Positions 48,572 to 56,940 of a stretch of DNA of 64,000 nt are shown here, one piece after another. Under the pieces are notes generated by a model. The model did no database searches. It was not told the DNA's origin and worked only from the letters and a program-made list of their open reading frames with translations. A program made the translations under genes and the position numbers. Position 1 is the first letter of the stretch, and every line of letters begins with the position of its first letter. Source of the stretch: Cellulomonas edaphi (GTDB lineage: Bacteria; Actinomycetota; Actinomycetes; Actinomycetales; Cellulomonadaceae). The stretch covers positions 116,024 through 180,023 of the forward strand of contig NZ_JAUCGR010000001.1 of the NCBI RefSeq assembly GCF_030362815.1, written 5' to 3'.

Positions 48572-49522
48572 TCAGGACGCCGCGGAGCGACGCCGGTACT
48601 CCGACGGGGCGACCCCGTGCAGACGCTTGAACGCCGTGCTCAGGGCGAACGCGCTCGCGTACCCGACGCGCTGCGCGACCGAGCCCACGGTCGCGTCACC
48701 CTCGGCCAGGAGGTCGGCGGCGACGGCCAGCCGCCACCCGGTGAGGAACGACATAGGCGGCTCACCCACGAGCCGGGTGAACCGGCGGGCCAGGGTCGCG
48801 CGTGAGACGCCGCACGCGGCGGCGAGCGACGCCAGGCTCCACGGGTGCGCCGGGTGGTGGTGGATCAGCTGCACGGCGCGGCCGACCACGGGATCGCGCC
48901 CCGCGGAGAACCAGGCCGGGGCGGTCGCGGCCGAGTCGGCGAACACGTGCCGCAGGCACGTCACCAGCAGCAGGTCCAGCAGGCGGTCGAGCACCGCCTC
49001 CTGCCCCGGTGCGTCCCGGGAGACCTCGGCGGCGAGCAGCCCCACCAGGGGCGAGTCGAGCCCGCGCACGACGAGGTCCGACGGCAGGTGGGAGAGCGCG
49101 CGCGCCCCGACCTCCGTCGCACGCTCGTACGTGCCGATCAGCATCTGCGCGTCGCCCGTCGCGGCGTTGCCCCACGTGCGCACGCCCAGGGTCATCGACT
49201 CGGCGAGGAGGTGGCCGTGGGGGTCGACGCAGACCTGGCCCGGCAGGATCCGGATGTCGGGCGGCGTGCCCGACGAGTCGGCGAGCGAGTAGTGCGCGGG
49301 ACCGCGGGCCAGCACCACGTCCCCGGCCGCCAGAGGCACGGCTCCCTCGGAGCCGGTGAACGTCGCCGTCCCCTGCAGCTGCACGACGACAGTCAGGGGT
49401 GCCTCGTCCTCGACCCGGATGGACCACGGCGGCGCGAAGACGGCGTGCAGGAGGAACGCCCCCCGCGCACGCGGACCGTCGAGCAGCCCACCGAGATCGT
49501 CCATCGTGAGACGATCGCACAT
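48572..49522 (-). CDS. AraC-family transcriptional regulator
   Basis: A 316-residue regulator. The N-terminal part is a cupin-type sensor (FLLHAVFAPPWSIRVEDEAPL, VPLAAGDVVLARGP), and the C-terminal part has two helix-turn-helix motifs: SLASLAAACGVSRATLARRF and VGSVAQRVGYASAFALSTAF. This AraC_binding_6-like architecture is common next to small membrane or oxidoreductase genes. ATG 49522 or 49504. Divergent from the DUF1772 gene, which it probably controls. Confidence 0.9.
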   Translation of the reverse strand: MCDRLTMDDLGGLLDGPRARGAFLLHAVFAPPWSIRVEDEAPLTVVVQLQGTATFTGSEGAVPLAAGDVVLARGPAHYSLADSSGTPPDIRILPGQVCVDPHGHLLAESMTLGVRTWGNAATGDAQMLIGTYERATEVGARALSHLPSDLVVRGLDSPLVGLLAAEVSRDAPGQEAVLDRLLDLLLVTCLRHVFADSAATAPAWFSAGRDPVVGRAVQLIHHHPAHPWSLASLAAACGVSRATLARRFTRLVGEPPMSFLTGWRLAVAADLLAEGDATVGSVAQRVGYASAFALSTAFKRLHGVAPSEYRRRSAAS

Positions 49523-49577
49523 GCATCCGAGCATGTGAACCATGGAGAGTCTCGTCGCCGGTCGGCAGGGTCGAGTC

Positions 49578-50018
49578 ATGGACCTGACCCCCATGACCAC
49601 CGTCCTGCTGGGCGCGCGGCTGTGCGCCGGCCTCCTCGCCGGGATCTACCTCGCGTTCGTCGTCGCCGTGATGCCCGCTCTGCACGGCATGGGCGACGCG
49701 GCCTTCGTCGACGCGATGAAGCGCATCAACGTCTCGATCGTGAACCCCGTGTTCTTCCTGGTCTTCTTCGGCGCGCCCGTCCTCACGGTGCTGGCCGCGG
49801 TGCTGATCCGCACGCCAGTGCTCTACGTCGCGGCGGGGCTCGCCCTGGTCACGCTGCTCGTCACGGTGCTGGTCAACGTGCCGCTCAACGACCGGCTGGC
49901 GGCGGGCGGCTCGCGCGCCGACTTCGAGCGCACGTGGGTGCTGTTCCACGGCCTGCGCACGCTCACCGGCATCGCGAGCCTGGTGTGCCTGCTGCTCGCG
50001 CAGGCGCCTGCGCCGTGA
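49578..50018 (+). CDS. DUF1772 membrane protein
   Basis: A 146-residue protein with four TM helices; DRLAAGGSRADFERTWV matches the conserved DUF1772 segment before the last helix. ATG 49578 is preferred over 49542, which overlaps the divergent AraC gene. Family function unknown; frequently paired with an AraC regulator as here. Confidence 0.85.
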   Translation: MDLTPMTTVLLGARLCAGLLAGIYLAFVVAVMPALHGMGDAAFVDAMKRINVSIVNPVFFLVFFGAPVLTVLAAVLIRTPVLYVAAGLALVTLLVTVLVNVPLNDRLAAGGSRADFERTWVLFHGLRTLTGIASLVCLLLAQAPAP

Positions 50019-50059
50019 GGCCGCGGGGGCGCCCGGCGGGGACGCCCGGCGCCGGGGGC

Positions 50060-50923
50060 TCAGACGGAGGCCGCCGCGTGCGCCGCGGGGCGGCCCGTGG
50101 AGCCGCGGGCGCTGAGCCGCTGCGGCGGGGCGGGGTAGGAGCGGACCGGGCCGCCGGCGAGCGTGTCGAGCACCGCGACACCCGCCTGGCGCCCCACGCC
50201 GTGCACGTCCAGCGTCATCGCGGTGAGCGGCGGGGTGGCCAGCCGGCACAGCGCGGAGTCGTCCCACGCCAGCACGGAGAGCCTGCCCGGCACCATCACG
50301 CCCCGCTCGGCCGTGACGGCCAGGGCGCTGAGCGCCATCACGTCGTTGTCGAAGATGATCGCGGTCGGGGGCTCGGGCTGCTCGAGCAGCTCGCGCGTCG
50401 CCGCCTTGCCCGACTCCTCGGAGTAGTCGGCCTCGACGATCGTGCTCTCGACGGACAGCCGTGCGCACCGCTCGGCGAACGCCTCGGTCCGGGCGTGCGT
50501 GTGCATGAGGCCGCGCGGGCCGCTGACGCGGCCCAGACGTCGGTGCCCCAGCCCGACGAGGTAGTCCACCGCGTCCCGGCACGCCTGGGCGTTGTCGATC
50601 CAGACGTTCGAGAACGGCACGTCGGCAGACGGGCCACCCACCACGACGGCGGGGATGCCGAGCTCGGCCAGCACGGCGAACCGCGGGTCCTCGGCGACGA
50701 CGTTGACGACCACGACCGCGTCCACCAGTCCGCCCTCGGCCCAGCGGCGGTACGCGGCCAGCTCCGCGGCGTGGTCGGGCACCACGTGCAGCAGCAGCGA
50801 GCGGTCGTCGGTGGCGAGCACCTCTTCGATCCCCGCGATGAGGTCGCCGAAGAACGGTTCGTTGCCCAGGGTCCTCGCGGGGCGCGCGAGAACCAGGCCG
50901 ACGGCACCAGTTCGGGGGATCAC
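50060..50923 (-). CDS. LacI-type sensor domain lacking the DNA-binding domain
   Basis: A 287-residue protein equivalent to the ligand-binding part of LacI regulators: TGAVGLVLARPARTLGNEPF, DLIAGIEEVL, WIDNAQACRDAVDYLVGLGHRRLG and ITDNDVMALS-like IIFDNDVMALSALAV. The usual 55-residue helix-turn-helix and hinge are absent; the reading frame upstream of GTG 50923 meets a stop 21 codons earlier and encodes no recognisable HTH. Either this is a truncated regulator or a sensor that acts without DNA binding. Confidence 0.75.
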   Translation of the reverse strand: MIPRTGAVGLVLARPARTLGNEPFFGDLIAGIEEVLATDDRSLLLHVVPDHAAELAAYRRWAEGGLVDAVVVVNVVAEDPRFAVLAELGIPAVVVGGPSADVPFSNVWIDNAQACRDAVDYLVGLGHRRLGRVSGPRGLMHTHARTEAFAERCARLSVESTIVEADYSEESGKAATRELLEQPEPPTAIIFDNDVMALSALAVTAERGVMVPGRLSVLAWDDSALCRLATPPLTAMTLDVHGVGRQAGVAVLDTLAGGPVRSYPAPPQRLSARGSTGRPAAHAAASV

Positions 50924-50986
50924 GGCGCCCAGGGTGGCAGATGCACCAGGGCCCGGTCGAGGTTCGCCGCTTTCTTCTTCAACTGA

Positions 50987-51049
50987 CTAAAAGTTCTCGC
51001 CGTCGGGCAAACCCAGGCTTTCGGCTGGCGGCATCTGGCCCGTTTTCAC
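50987..51049 (-). CDS. 20-codon ORF coupled to small membrane protein
   Basis: GTG 51049 to TAG 50987 encodes a 20-residue peptide ending SLGLPDGENF. Its GTGA overlaps the stop of the 95-residue upstream gene, the coupling pattern used by many genuine gene pairs in this window. AT-richer DNA follows. Unknown; chance overlap remains possible. Confidence 0.3.
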   Translation of the reverse strand: MKTGQMPPAESLGLPDGENF

Positions 51050-51333
51050 CGCGAAGCCGACACCTCGTGGGCCGCCACGGCCGCGACGTCGAGCGCCACG
51101 CGACGTGCGTCGGCGTCGACGTCGTCGGCCGCTCCACCCACCTCCGTGCCGACCTCCGCGCGGGTGGCCGAACCGTGCAGCGAGGGGCTCCCCACCACCC
51201 GACGTGGTGCCACCGGGACGGGGGAGCCCGCGCGCCGGCGTTCGACGGGATCCCACCGCGTGCTCCGCAGCGCCAGGACCACGAGCGGGGAGAGGATCAC
51301 CAGGGCCGTCAGGACTGTCATCAAGGTCGTCAT
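51046..51333 (-). CDS. Small one-TM membrane protein
   Basis: A 95-residue protein from ATG 51333 with one strong TM (about residues 4-22, VLTALVILSPLVVLAL) and a basic then acidic cytoplasmic tail. GTGGGG lies just upstream. No family recognised. Confidence 0.55.
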   Translation of the reverse strand: MTTLMTVLTALVILSPLVVLALRSTRWDPVERRRAGSPVPVAPRRVVGSPSLHGSATRAEVGTEVGGAADDVDADARRVALDVAAVAAHEVSASR

Positions 51334-51460
51334 GACCCCACCGTCGTCCTGTCCGGACCGCGCGACGAGTGGCAGATATGACGTTGTGCGTCGTTTTTCC
51401 GCCAACTCCGACGACGGTCGATCGGCCACGAGCGGCGGCGGCTGCGCCTAGGGTCGGACC

Positions 51461-52294
51461 ATGGCAGAACCCGATGCAACCACCACATTTCCCCTGGGCC
51501 GCGCACCGCGACCCACGACCGGCCCCGAGCTCGGCGAGCGCGTGCTCGCGACCATCGCGGCCGAGACCGGCGGGAGGTCCGGCGGGCGCGTGAGCGCGAC
51601 GGTCGACGGGGCCGACATCCCCTCGCTCGAGATCGACCTCACCGGGCTCGTCGTCAGCGACGCGCGCCGCTCGTCGCAACGGACCGCGGTGCACGGCCGC
51701 GAGCGCGGGACCGTCGGGCGACTGCGCGTCGAGGCCCACCCCCTGACCGTCGAAAGCATCCCCGTGGACCTCCGGGCGGACGCCGAGAAGGTCCCGTTCT
51801 CCTGGGTGGAGGGCACGGACGGCTCGCTCGCCGCGGAGCTCGTCGAGCCGTCGCCCGAGGCGCCGCTGGTCGGCACCGGCCGCGTCGCCGCACCGCGCAC
51901 GGCGGTCGTCGCCGCTGTGGAGCGCCGCGCGGCGGAGCTCGTCGCGGGCCAGGGGCTCAAGCTCACCAAGCTCGAGGTCGACCTGACCTCGCAGGGGCCG
52001 CGGGCCGTCGCCGTCGCGGTGCGGGCCCAGCTGCGCAAGGGGATCCTGTCCGCGACGGCAACGGGCGGCGCCCGCGCGACCATCGACGACAACCTGGTGC
52101 TCACGCTCAGCGACATCACGGCGACCAGCGGGAACCCGTTCGTCGCGGCGCTCCTGGCTGCGGCGAAGGGCCGGTTGGCCGCGCTCGAGGGTCGTCGCAT
52201 CGACCTCGGCACGCAGGTACCCGCGGGCGTGCACATCGTCGACGTCCAGCTCGAGGTCGGCGACCAGCTGGTGCTGACGGCCCGCGCCGGCTGA
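51461..52294 (+). CDS. DUF2993 (LmeA-like) protein
   Basis: A 277-residue protein with the DUF2993 alternation of strands and DITATSGNPFVAALL region; LmeA-family proteins bind phospholipids and act at the cell envelope of actinobacteria. Here no signal peptide or lipobox is visible, so it appears cytosolic, unlike LmeA. ATG 51461 preferred. A 20-bp inverted repeat follows. Confidence 0.75.
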   Translation: MAEPDATTTFPLGRAPRPTTGPELGERVLATIAAETGGRSGGRVSATVDGADIPSLEIDLTGLVVSDARRSSQRTAVHGRERGTVGRLRVEAHPLTVESIPVDLRADAEKVPFSWVEGTDGSLAAELVEPSPEAPLVGTGRVAAPRTAVVAAVERRAAELVAGQGLKLTKLEVDLTSQGPRAVAVAVRAQLRKGILSATATGGARATIDDNLVLTLSDITATSGNPFVAALLAAAKGRLAALEGRRIDLGTQVPAGVHIVDVQLEVGDQLVLTARAG

Positions 52295-52301
52295 CTCCAG
52301 C

Positions 52302-52363
52302 CGCCGAACCGGTGGTTGTCCGCGCCCCCACGGGCGGATCCGAGGACAACCACCGGTTCGGCG
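52302..52363. terminator. 20-bp perfect inverted repeat, bidirectional terminator
   Basis: 52302-52321 and 52344-52363 are exact reverse complements around a 22-nt spacer that itself pairs partly. It exactly fills the gap between converging DUF2993 and GH2 genes, so a shared terminator is likely; no T-run. Confidence 0.75.
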
Positions 52364-54829
52364 CTAGGTCCGCGCCACCAGGTCGTTCGCGCTGCGGAGC
52401 ACCGGCCACGAGGCGAGGGCGTGCTCGAGCCCGGTCACCGCGGTGCGCACCCGGATGCGGGCCGTCGCGCCGGCCGGCAGGGTGACGAGTGCCTGGTCGG
52501 TCACGGCCGCCGGGTCCAGGCGGTCCGCGTGCAGGGTCAGGTCCTTGACCAGGGAACGAGCCACCACCGTGACCGCGTACCCGCCGTCCTCGGCCTCGAC
52601 GGTGACGTCGGCGGGGGCCGACTCGAGGTGCAGCGCGACGTCCTCCGCCCAGGTGTGGACCGTGCGCGTCCCGTCCAGCTCCGCCACCAGGACCTCGGTC
52701 GCCGGGTCGGCCGGCACCGCCACCTCGTCGGGCAGGACCACCAGCTCCACGGTCCGCGGCGCGGCTCCGGCGTGCAGCGACGCCGCAGCCAGCACTGTGC
52801 CGTCCAGGCGCTCCCGCCTGACCTCGAGCGCTCCCGTCCAGCGCGACGGCGAGTCGTTGACCACGGCGACGACCAGGCCCTGCGGACGCTGCTGCACCGT
52901 CAGCAGCCGATCGGCGAAGGCCGCTCGCAGCGCCCACCACAGCGGCTTGGGTCGCCCGTCACCGTCGATCGCGGCCCACGAGGTCACCGGCCAGCAGTCG
53001 TTGAGCTGCCAGACGATCGCGCCGGCCGTGCGCGGCCACCACGAGCGGTAGTGCGTGATGGCGTGGGACACGGCGCGCGCCTGGTTCAGCTGCGTGGCCC
53101 AGTGCCAGTCGGTGAAGTCGTCGGGCACGCCGAGGTGCGGTGCGAGCCCCCGGTCCAGCTTGGCGTTGCCGTCCGCCGCCTTCTGGTGCAGCAGCCAGAC
53201 CGCGTCGTCGGTGGACAGCGGTGAGCCGTCCTCGTTGCGGATCGCCCGCTCGAGCGTCGCCCAGGTGGGAGGGCCCTGGAAGCCGAACTCGCTGCAGAAT
53301 CGCGGGACGTCGTCGCGGTAGTGCGTGTAGTCCACCCGGTTCCACACCTCCCACTGGTGGTGCGTGCCGTGGTCGGGGTCGTTCGGGTGCACCTCGGCGG
53401 GGGCGCGGCGAGGAGAGAACGGGCTTCCCGCCGCGTACGGCGTGGTCGGGGACAGCTCGGCGACCACGCGCGGGAACAGGTCCTCGTAGTAGCCCAGTCC
53501 CCAGGTCCGGCCGGCGAGCTCGTCCTTCCAGCCCCAGTCCTCGTGGCCCCAGAGGTTCTCGTTGCCGCCGTTCCACAGGACGAGCGAGGGGTGCACCGAG
53601 AGCCGCGCCACGTGCTCGCGGGCCTCCGCCTCGAGCTCGGAGCGGTGCGGCTCCTCCTCGGGGTACGCGAAGCACGCGAGCGGGAAGTCCTGCCAGACCA
53701 TGAGCCCGCGCTCGTCGCACAGCTCGTAGAAGTCGTCGGACTCGTAGATCCCGCCACCCCAGACCCGCAGCAGGTTGAGGTTGGCCCCGAGCGCCTGGTC
53801 GAGCCGGCGGGCCAGCCGTTCCCGCGTGATGCGGGTCAGCAGGTGGTCGTCGGGGATCCAGTTCGCTCCGCGCACGAACACCGGCACCCCGTTGACCACG
53901 AAGGTGAACGCCGTGCCGTGCTCGTCGTCGGACGTATCCACCTCGACCGTGCGCAGGCCGATCCGGCGCTCCCACGACTCCAGGCCGGCCAGGTCGACGA
54001 CGAGCGGGTACAGCGGCTGCTCGCCGTGGCCCCGCGGCCACCACAGCTGCGGGTCGCGCACGACGACCTCCACGACCGCCGAGCTCGCGTCGGCGGCGAT
54101 CACGGCATCGACGCGGGTGTCCCCGATCCGCACCTGCAGCGGCAGGTCGGCCACGGGCGCGCCCGAGCGCTCCACGTCGACGTGCACGGCGACGCGCGCC
54201 TCGTCGTCGCCGACCGTGACCAGCGGCCGGACCGACGCGATCCGCGCGGTGCGCCACCGCTCGATGCGCACGGGACGCCAGATGCCCGCGGTCTGCAGGT
54301 CCGGTCCCCAGTCCCAGCCGAAGCTGCAGGCCATCTTGCGGACCATGTTGAGCGGGTGCGGATACGCCCCCGGCCGGGGTCCGATGCGGTCCGCCTCCGC
54401 CTCCGCGTGCTCGAGCGCGGACCGGAAGAGCACGTCGAGCGGGAGCGGCCGGCCGTCGGCGGCGGCGAGGTGCTCGCGCACGTCGAACCGGTACGTGCGG
54501 TGCTGGTTGGCCGTTCGCGCGAGGGGCGCGCCGCCCAGGCTGATCTCGGCCACGGTGTCCAGGCCCTCGAACACGAGGTCGACGCGCTCGCCCGCCGCTG
54601 GCGGCGCGGCGGTCAGCTCGCGGGAGTACCGCCACTGCGCGCGGTGCGCCCAGGCGAGGAGGTCCTCGTTGAGGTCGAGGTACGGGTCGTCGATGAGACC
54701 CACCGCGAGCAGGTCGGTGTGCACGCTGCCCGGGACCTCTGCGGCAATGGTCCGGTCGACGATGTGCCCCGGCACCGGTCCACCCGCGGAGCGCAGCGTC
54801 CAGCCGTCGTGCAGAGTCGTGCGGTTCAT
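52364..54829 (-). CDS. Beta-mannosidase, glycoside hydrolase family 2
   Basis: An 821-residue cytosolic enzyme with the GH2 sandwich domains at the N-terminus (about 1-290), TIM-barrel (about 290-600) and C-terminal sandwich. Markers: HPLNMVRKMACSFGWDWGP, characteristic of beta-mannosidases; acid/base Glu in WNGGNENLWG near residue 420; nucleophile Glu in CSEFGFQG near 513. It releases mannose from the non-reducing end of beta-mannosides. No signal peptide, so it acts on imported oligosaccharides. Divergent from a ROK repressor that probably controls it. Confidence 0.95.
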   Translation of the reverse strand: MNRTTLHDGWTLRSAGGPVPGHIVDRTIAAEVPGSVHTDLLAVGLIDDPYLDLNEDLLAWAHRAQWRYSRELTAAPPAAGERVDLVFEGLDTVAEISLGGAPLARTANQHRTYRFDVREHLAAADGRPLPLDVLFRSALEHAEAEADRIGPRPGAYPHPLNMVRKMACSFGWDWGPDLQTAGIWRPVRIERWRTARIASVRPLVTVGDDEARVAVHVDVERSGAPVADLPLQVRIGDTRVDAVIAADASSAVVEVVVRDPQLWWPRGHGEQPLYPLVVDLAGLESWERRIGLRTVEVDTSDDEHGTAFTFVVNGVPVFVRGANWIPDDHLLTRITRERLARRLDQALGANLNLLRVWGGGIYESDDFYELCDERGLMVWQDFPLACFAYPEEEPHRSELEAEAREHVARLSVHPSLVLWNGGNENLWGHEDWGWKDELAGRTWGLGYYEDLFPRVVAELSPTTPYAAGSPFSPRRAPAEVHPNDPDHGTHHQWEVWNRVDYTHYRDDVPRFCSEFGFQGPPTWATLERAIRNEDGSPLSTDDAVWLLHQKAADGNAKLDRGLAPHLGVPDDFTDWHWATQLNQARAVSHAITHYRSWWPRTAGAIVWQLNDCWPVTSWAAIDGDGRPKPLWWALRAAFADRLLTVQQRPQGLVVAVVNDSPSRWTGALEVRRERLDGTVLAAASLHAGAAPRTVELVVLPDEVAVPADPATEVLVAELDGTRTVHTWAEDVALHLESAPADVTVEAEDGGYAVTVVARSLVKDLTLHADRLDPAAVTDQALVTLPAGATARIRVRTAVTGLEHALASWPVLRSANDLVART

Positions 54830-55157
54830 GGGGCTCCTGGTGCGTGTAGGGACCCGGCGTCGCACCTGTTCTACAGGGGATCCCCCTCGGGGGCGCACCC
54901 GGAAGCCGCGTCACGTGCGGACGGGCCCCTCTGCGGGGTGAAAATCAGCCAGGGCAAGTCCGTCGCATCCGCCAGCAATCGGGTCTCGGGCGTGGACAAC
55001 GAGTGACTGGAGCACCAGTACGCACCTATGGTAAGGAGCGCGCATCGACCGCGCCCCGGAGCAGCGCGAGCCGCCACGGCGACGGTCGACCAGTCAACGT
55101 CGACGGGGTCTCCCCCACACACGCCATCGACGCGCACCCTCAGACCCTGGAGGCTTC
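54830..55157. other. Divergent promoter region, GH2 / ROK
   Basis: A 328-bp gap between the divergent beta-mannosidase and ROK genes. It contains a GGGGATCCCC palindrome near 54878-54887 and an AT-richer patch near 54940-55040 with TATGGT as a possible -10 for the ROK gene. No gene seen. The ROK operator is expected here but I cannot point to a single convincing dyad. Confidence 0.5.
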
Positions 55158-56450
55158 GTGAGCGCCGGACCCGGCGGGACGCCGAACGCGCCCACGCGCT
55201 CCGCGCTGCTGCACGCGACCACGCGCGCCGCGCTCCTCGACGTCATCCGTGGCGCGGGGAACATCAGCCGGGTGGACCTGACCCGCGCGACGGGCCTGAC
55301 CGGCGCCACGATCTCGACCGTGGTGCGCCGGCTGATCGACGACGGCCTCGTCGTCGAGACCGGCCGTGCCGAGTCGACGGGGGGCAAGCCGGCCGTGCTG
55401 CTCGCCCTGGCACCCGACTCGCGGTACGCGGTCGGCGCCGACCTCGACCATTCGGGCATCACCTACGTGCTGTCGAACCTGGGCGGCGCGATCGTCGGTC
55501 GCTGGCGCCGGCCGGGATTCGGCATGGAGTCGCCGGCCGAGGTCGTCGAGCGCATCGGCACCGAGCTGACGACGTTCATGGCGCAGGTGGGCGTGGACCC
55601 GGACCGCATCGTCGGCCTCGGCGTGGTGGCCCCCGGGCCGCTGGCCGGCGCAGCCGCCGTGGCGGGCGCACCGGCGGGGCTGGAGGCGTGGTCCACCTAT
55701 CCCCTCGCCGACGCGCTCCGGCGGACGGTCACGCTGCCCGTGATGCTCGAGAACGACGCGACGGCCGCCGCGGTCGGCGAGTACTGGACCCGCAGCACGG
55801 AGTCGAGCTCCTGCTTCGCGGCGGTGTACATGGGGACCGGCATCGGGGCCGGGGTCATGGTGAACGGCGACGTGTACCGCGGCGCCAGCAGCAACACCGG
55901 CGAGATCGGCCACCTCTGCGTGGACGCCGACGGACCCGAGTGCTGGTGCGGGAGCCGCGGCTGCGTCGAGGTGCTGGCGGGGCCCGCTGCCGTCGTGGCC
56001 GCCGCACGGGAGGCCGGCATGGACCTGCGCGGGATCGGCGTCGCGGAGGACTTCGCGACGGTGGCCAGGGAGGCGATGGTGGGCGACCCGCGCGCCGTCG
56101 CGATCATCCAGCGCTCCGCGCGCTACATCGCGCTCGCGATCCACGGCCTGGCCAACCTCATGGACCTCGACCGCATCATCCTCACGGGGCCGGCTTTCGC
56201 GCAGGCCGGTTCGCTGTACGTGCCCGCCATCCGGACCCAGCTGGAGCGTGGGTTCTTCGCGCGCACCAGCCACGCGGTCGAGGTGGTGATCTCCACGCAC
56301 GCGGCCGAGGCGGCCGCCGTGGGCGGTGCCGCCCTCGTGCTGCAGAGCGAGCTCGCGCCGCGCGCGTCCTCCACCCACACCGCGATCTCCGGCCGGGCCG
56401 TGTCGCACGGCCTGCGGCAGAGCGGGCCGGGGAGCGTCCCCTGGGGCTGA
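55158..56450 (+). CDS. ROK-family transcriptional regulator
   Basis: A 430-residue repressor: winged HTH at about 20-75 (NISRVDLTRATGLTGATIST), then an ATPase-fold ROK domain with DLDHSG, TGIGAGVMVNG and the zinc motif CWCGSRGCVEVL. GGAGG lies 5 nt before GTG 55158. It is expected to sense a sugar and repress the divergent GH2 gene. Confidence 0.93.
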   Translation: MSAGPGGTPNAPTRSALLHATTRAALLDVIRGAGNISRVDLTRATGLTGATISTVVRRLIDDGLVVETGRAESTGGKPAVLLALAPDSRYAVGADLDHSGITYVLSNLGGAIVGRWRRPGFGMESPAEVVERIGTELTTFMAQVGVDPDRIVGLGVVAPGPLAGAAAVAGAPAGLEAWSTYPLADALRRTVTLPVMLENDATAAAVGEYWTRSTESSSCFAAVYMGTGIGAGVMVNGDVYRGASSNTGEIGHLCVDADGPECWCGSRGCVEVLAGPAAVVAAAREAGMDLRGIGVAEDFATVAREAMVGDPRAVAIIQRSARYIALAIHGLANLMDLDRIILTGPAFAQAGSLYVPAIRTQLERGFFARTSHAVEVVISTHAAEAAAVGGAALVLQSELAPRASSTHTAISGRAVSHGLRQSGPGSVPWG

Positions 56451-56519
56451 GCGCCCAGCGCGGGTCGGGCGCTCAGCGCGGGTCGAACGCTCAGCGCGGG
56501 TCGAGCGCTCAGCGCGGGG
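56450..56519. repeat. Four tandem 18-bp repeats
   Basis: Units start at 56450, 56468, 56486 and 56504 (last unit 16 bp), consensus CGCTCAGCGCGGGTCG with two variable leading bases. Each contains GCGCTCAGCGC, nearly self-complementary. The array fills the space between converging ROK and hspR stops and supplies the hspR stop codon. Confidence 0.9.
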
Positions 56520-56940
56520 ACGGCCGCCAGAGCACGACCGACCCCGACTGCGTGATGGCACGCGGCGGCTGCATGGGCCGCGGCTGACGGGCCACGCGAC
56601 GGGTCGCGACGACGTCCCCGCGAGGATCGGCAGTGAACACGCGTCGGCCGGGATCCACGAACGCGCGCAGGTACGCCACCTGGTGTTGCAGGCGGTCCAC
56701 CTCCGCCTCGAGCTCGAGGATGCGCTTGATGCCCGCCAGGTTCACGCCGTCGTCCTGCGAGAGCCTCTGGATCTCCCGCAGCGTCGCGACGTCCCGCAGC
56801 GAGTACCGCCGACCCCGCCCGGCCGTGCGCGACGGCGACACCAGGCCCAGCCGGTCGTACTGCCGCAGCGTCTGCGGGTGCATGCCCGCCAGCTCCGCGG
56901 CGACCGAGATGACGTACAGCGGGGTGTCGTCGCCGGCCAC
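56509..56940 (-). CDS. hspR: HspR heat-shock repressor, MerR family
   Basis: A 143-residue repressor: VISVAAELAGMHPQTLRQYD and RYSLRDVATLREIQRL form the MerR DNA-binding domain, followed by the dimerisation coil. It binds HAIR elements together with DnaK. GTG 56940 overlaps the dnaJ stop by 1 bp; last gene of the dnaK operon, so it is autoregulated. The C-terminal 35 residues are a basic extension. Confidence 0.94.
   Translation of the reverse strand: MAGDDTPLYVISVAAELAGMHPQTLRQYDRLGLVSPSRTAGRGRRYSLRDVATLREIQRLSQDDGVNLAGIKRILELEAEVDRLQHQVAYLRAFVDPGRRVFTADPRGDVVATRRVARQPRPMQPPRAITQSGSVVLWRPSPR

Noticed and set aside
56450..56519. CRISPR array
   Set aside because: Units are contiguous with no spacers and lie between two stops; a simple tandem repeat.
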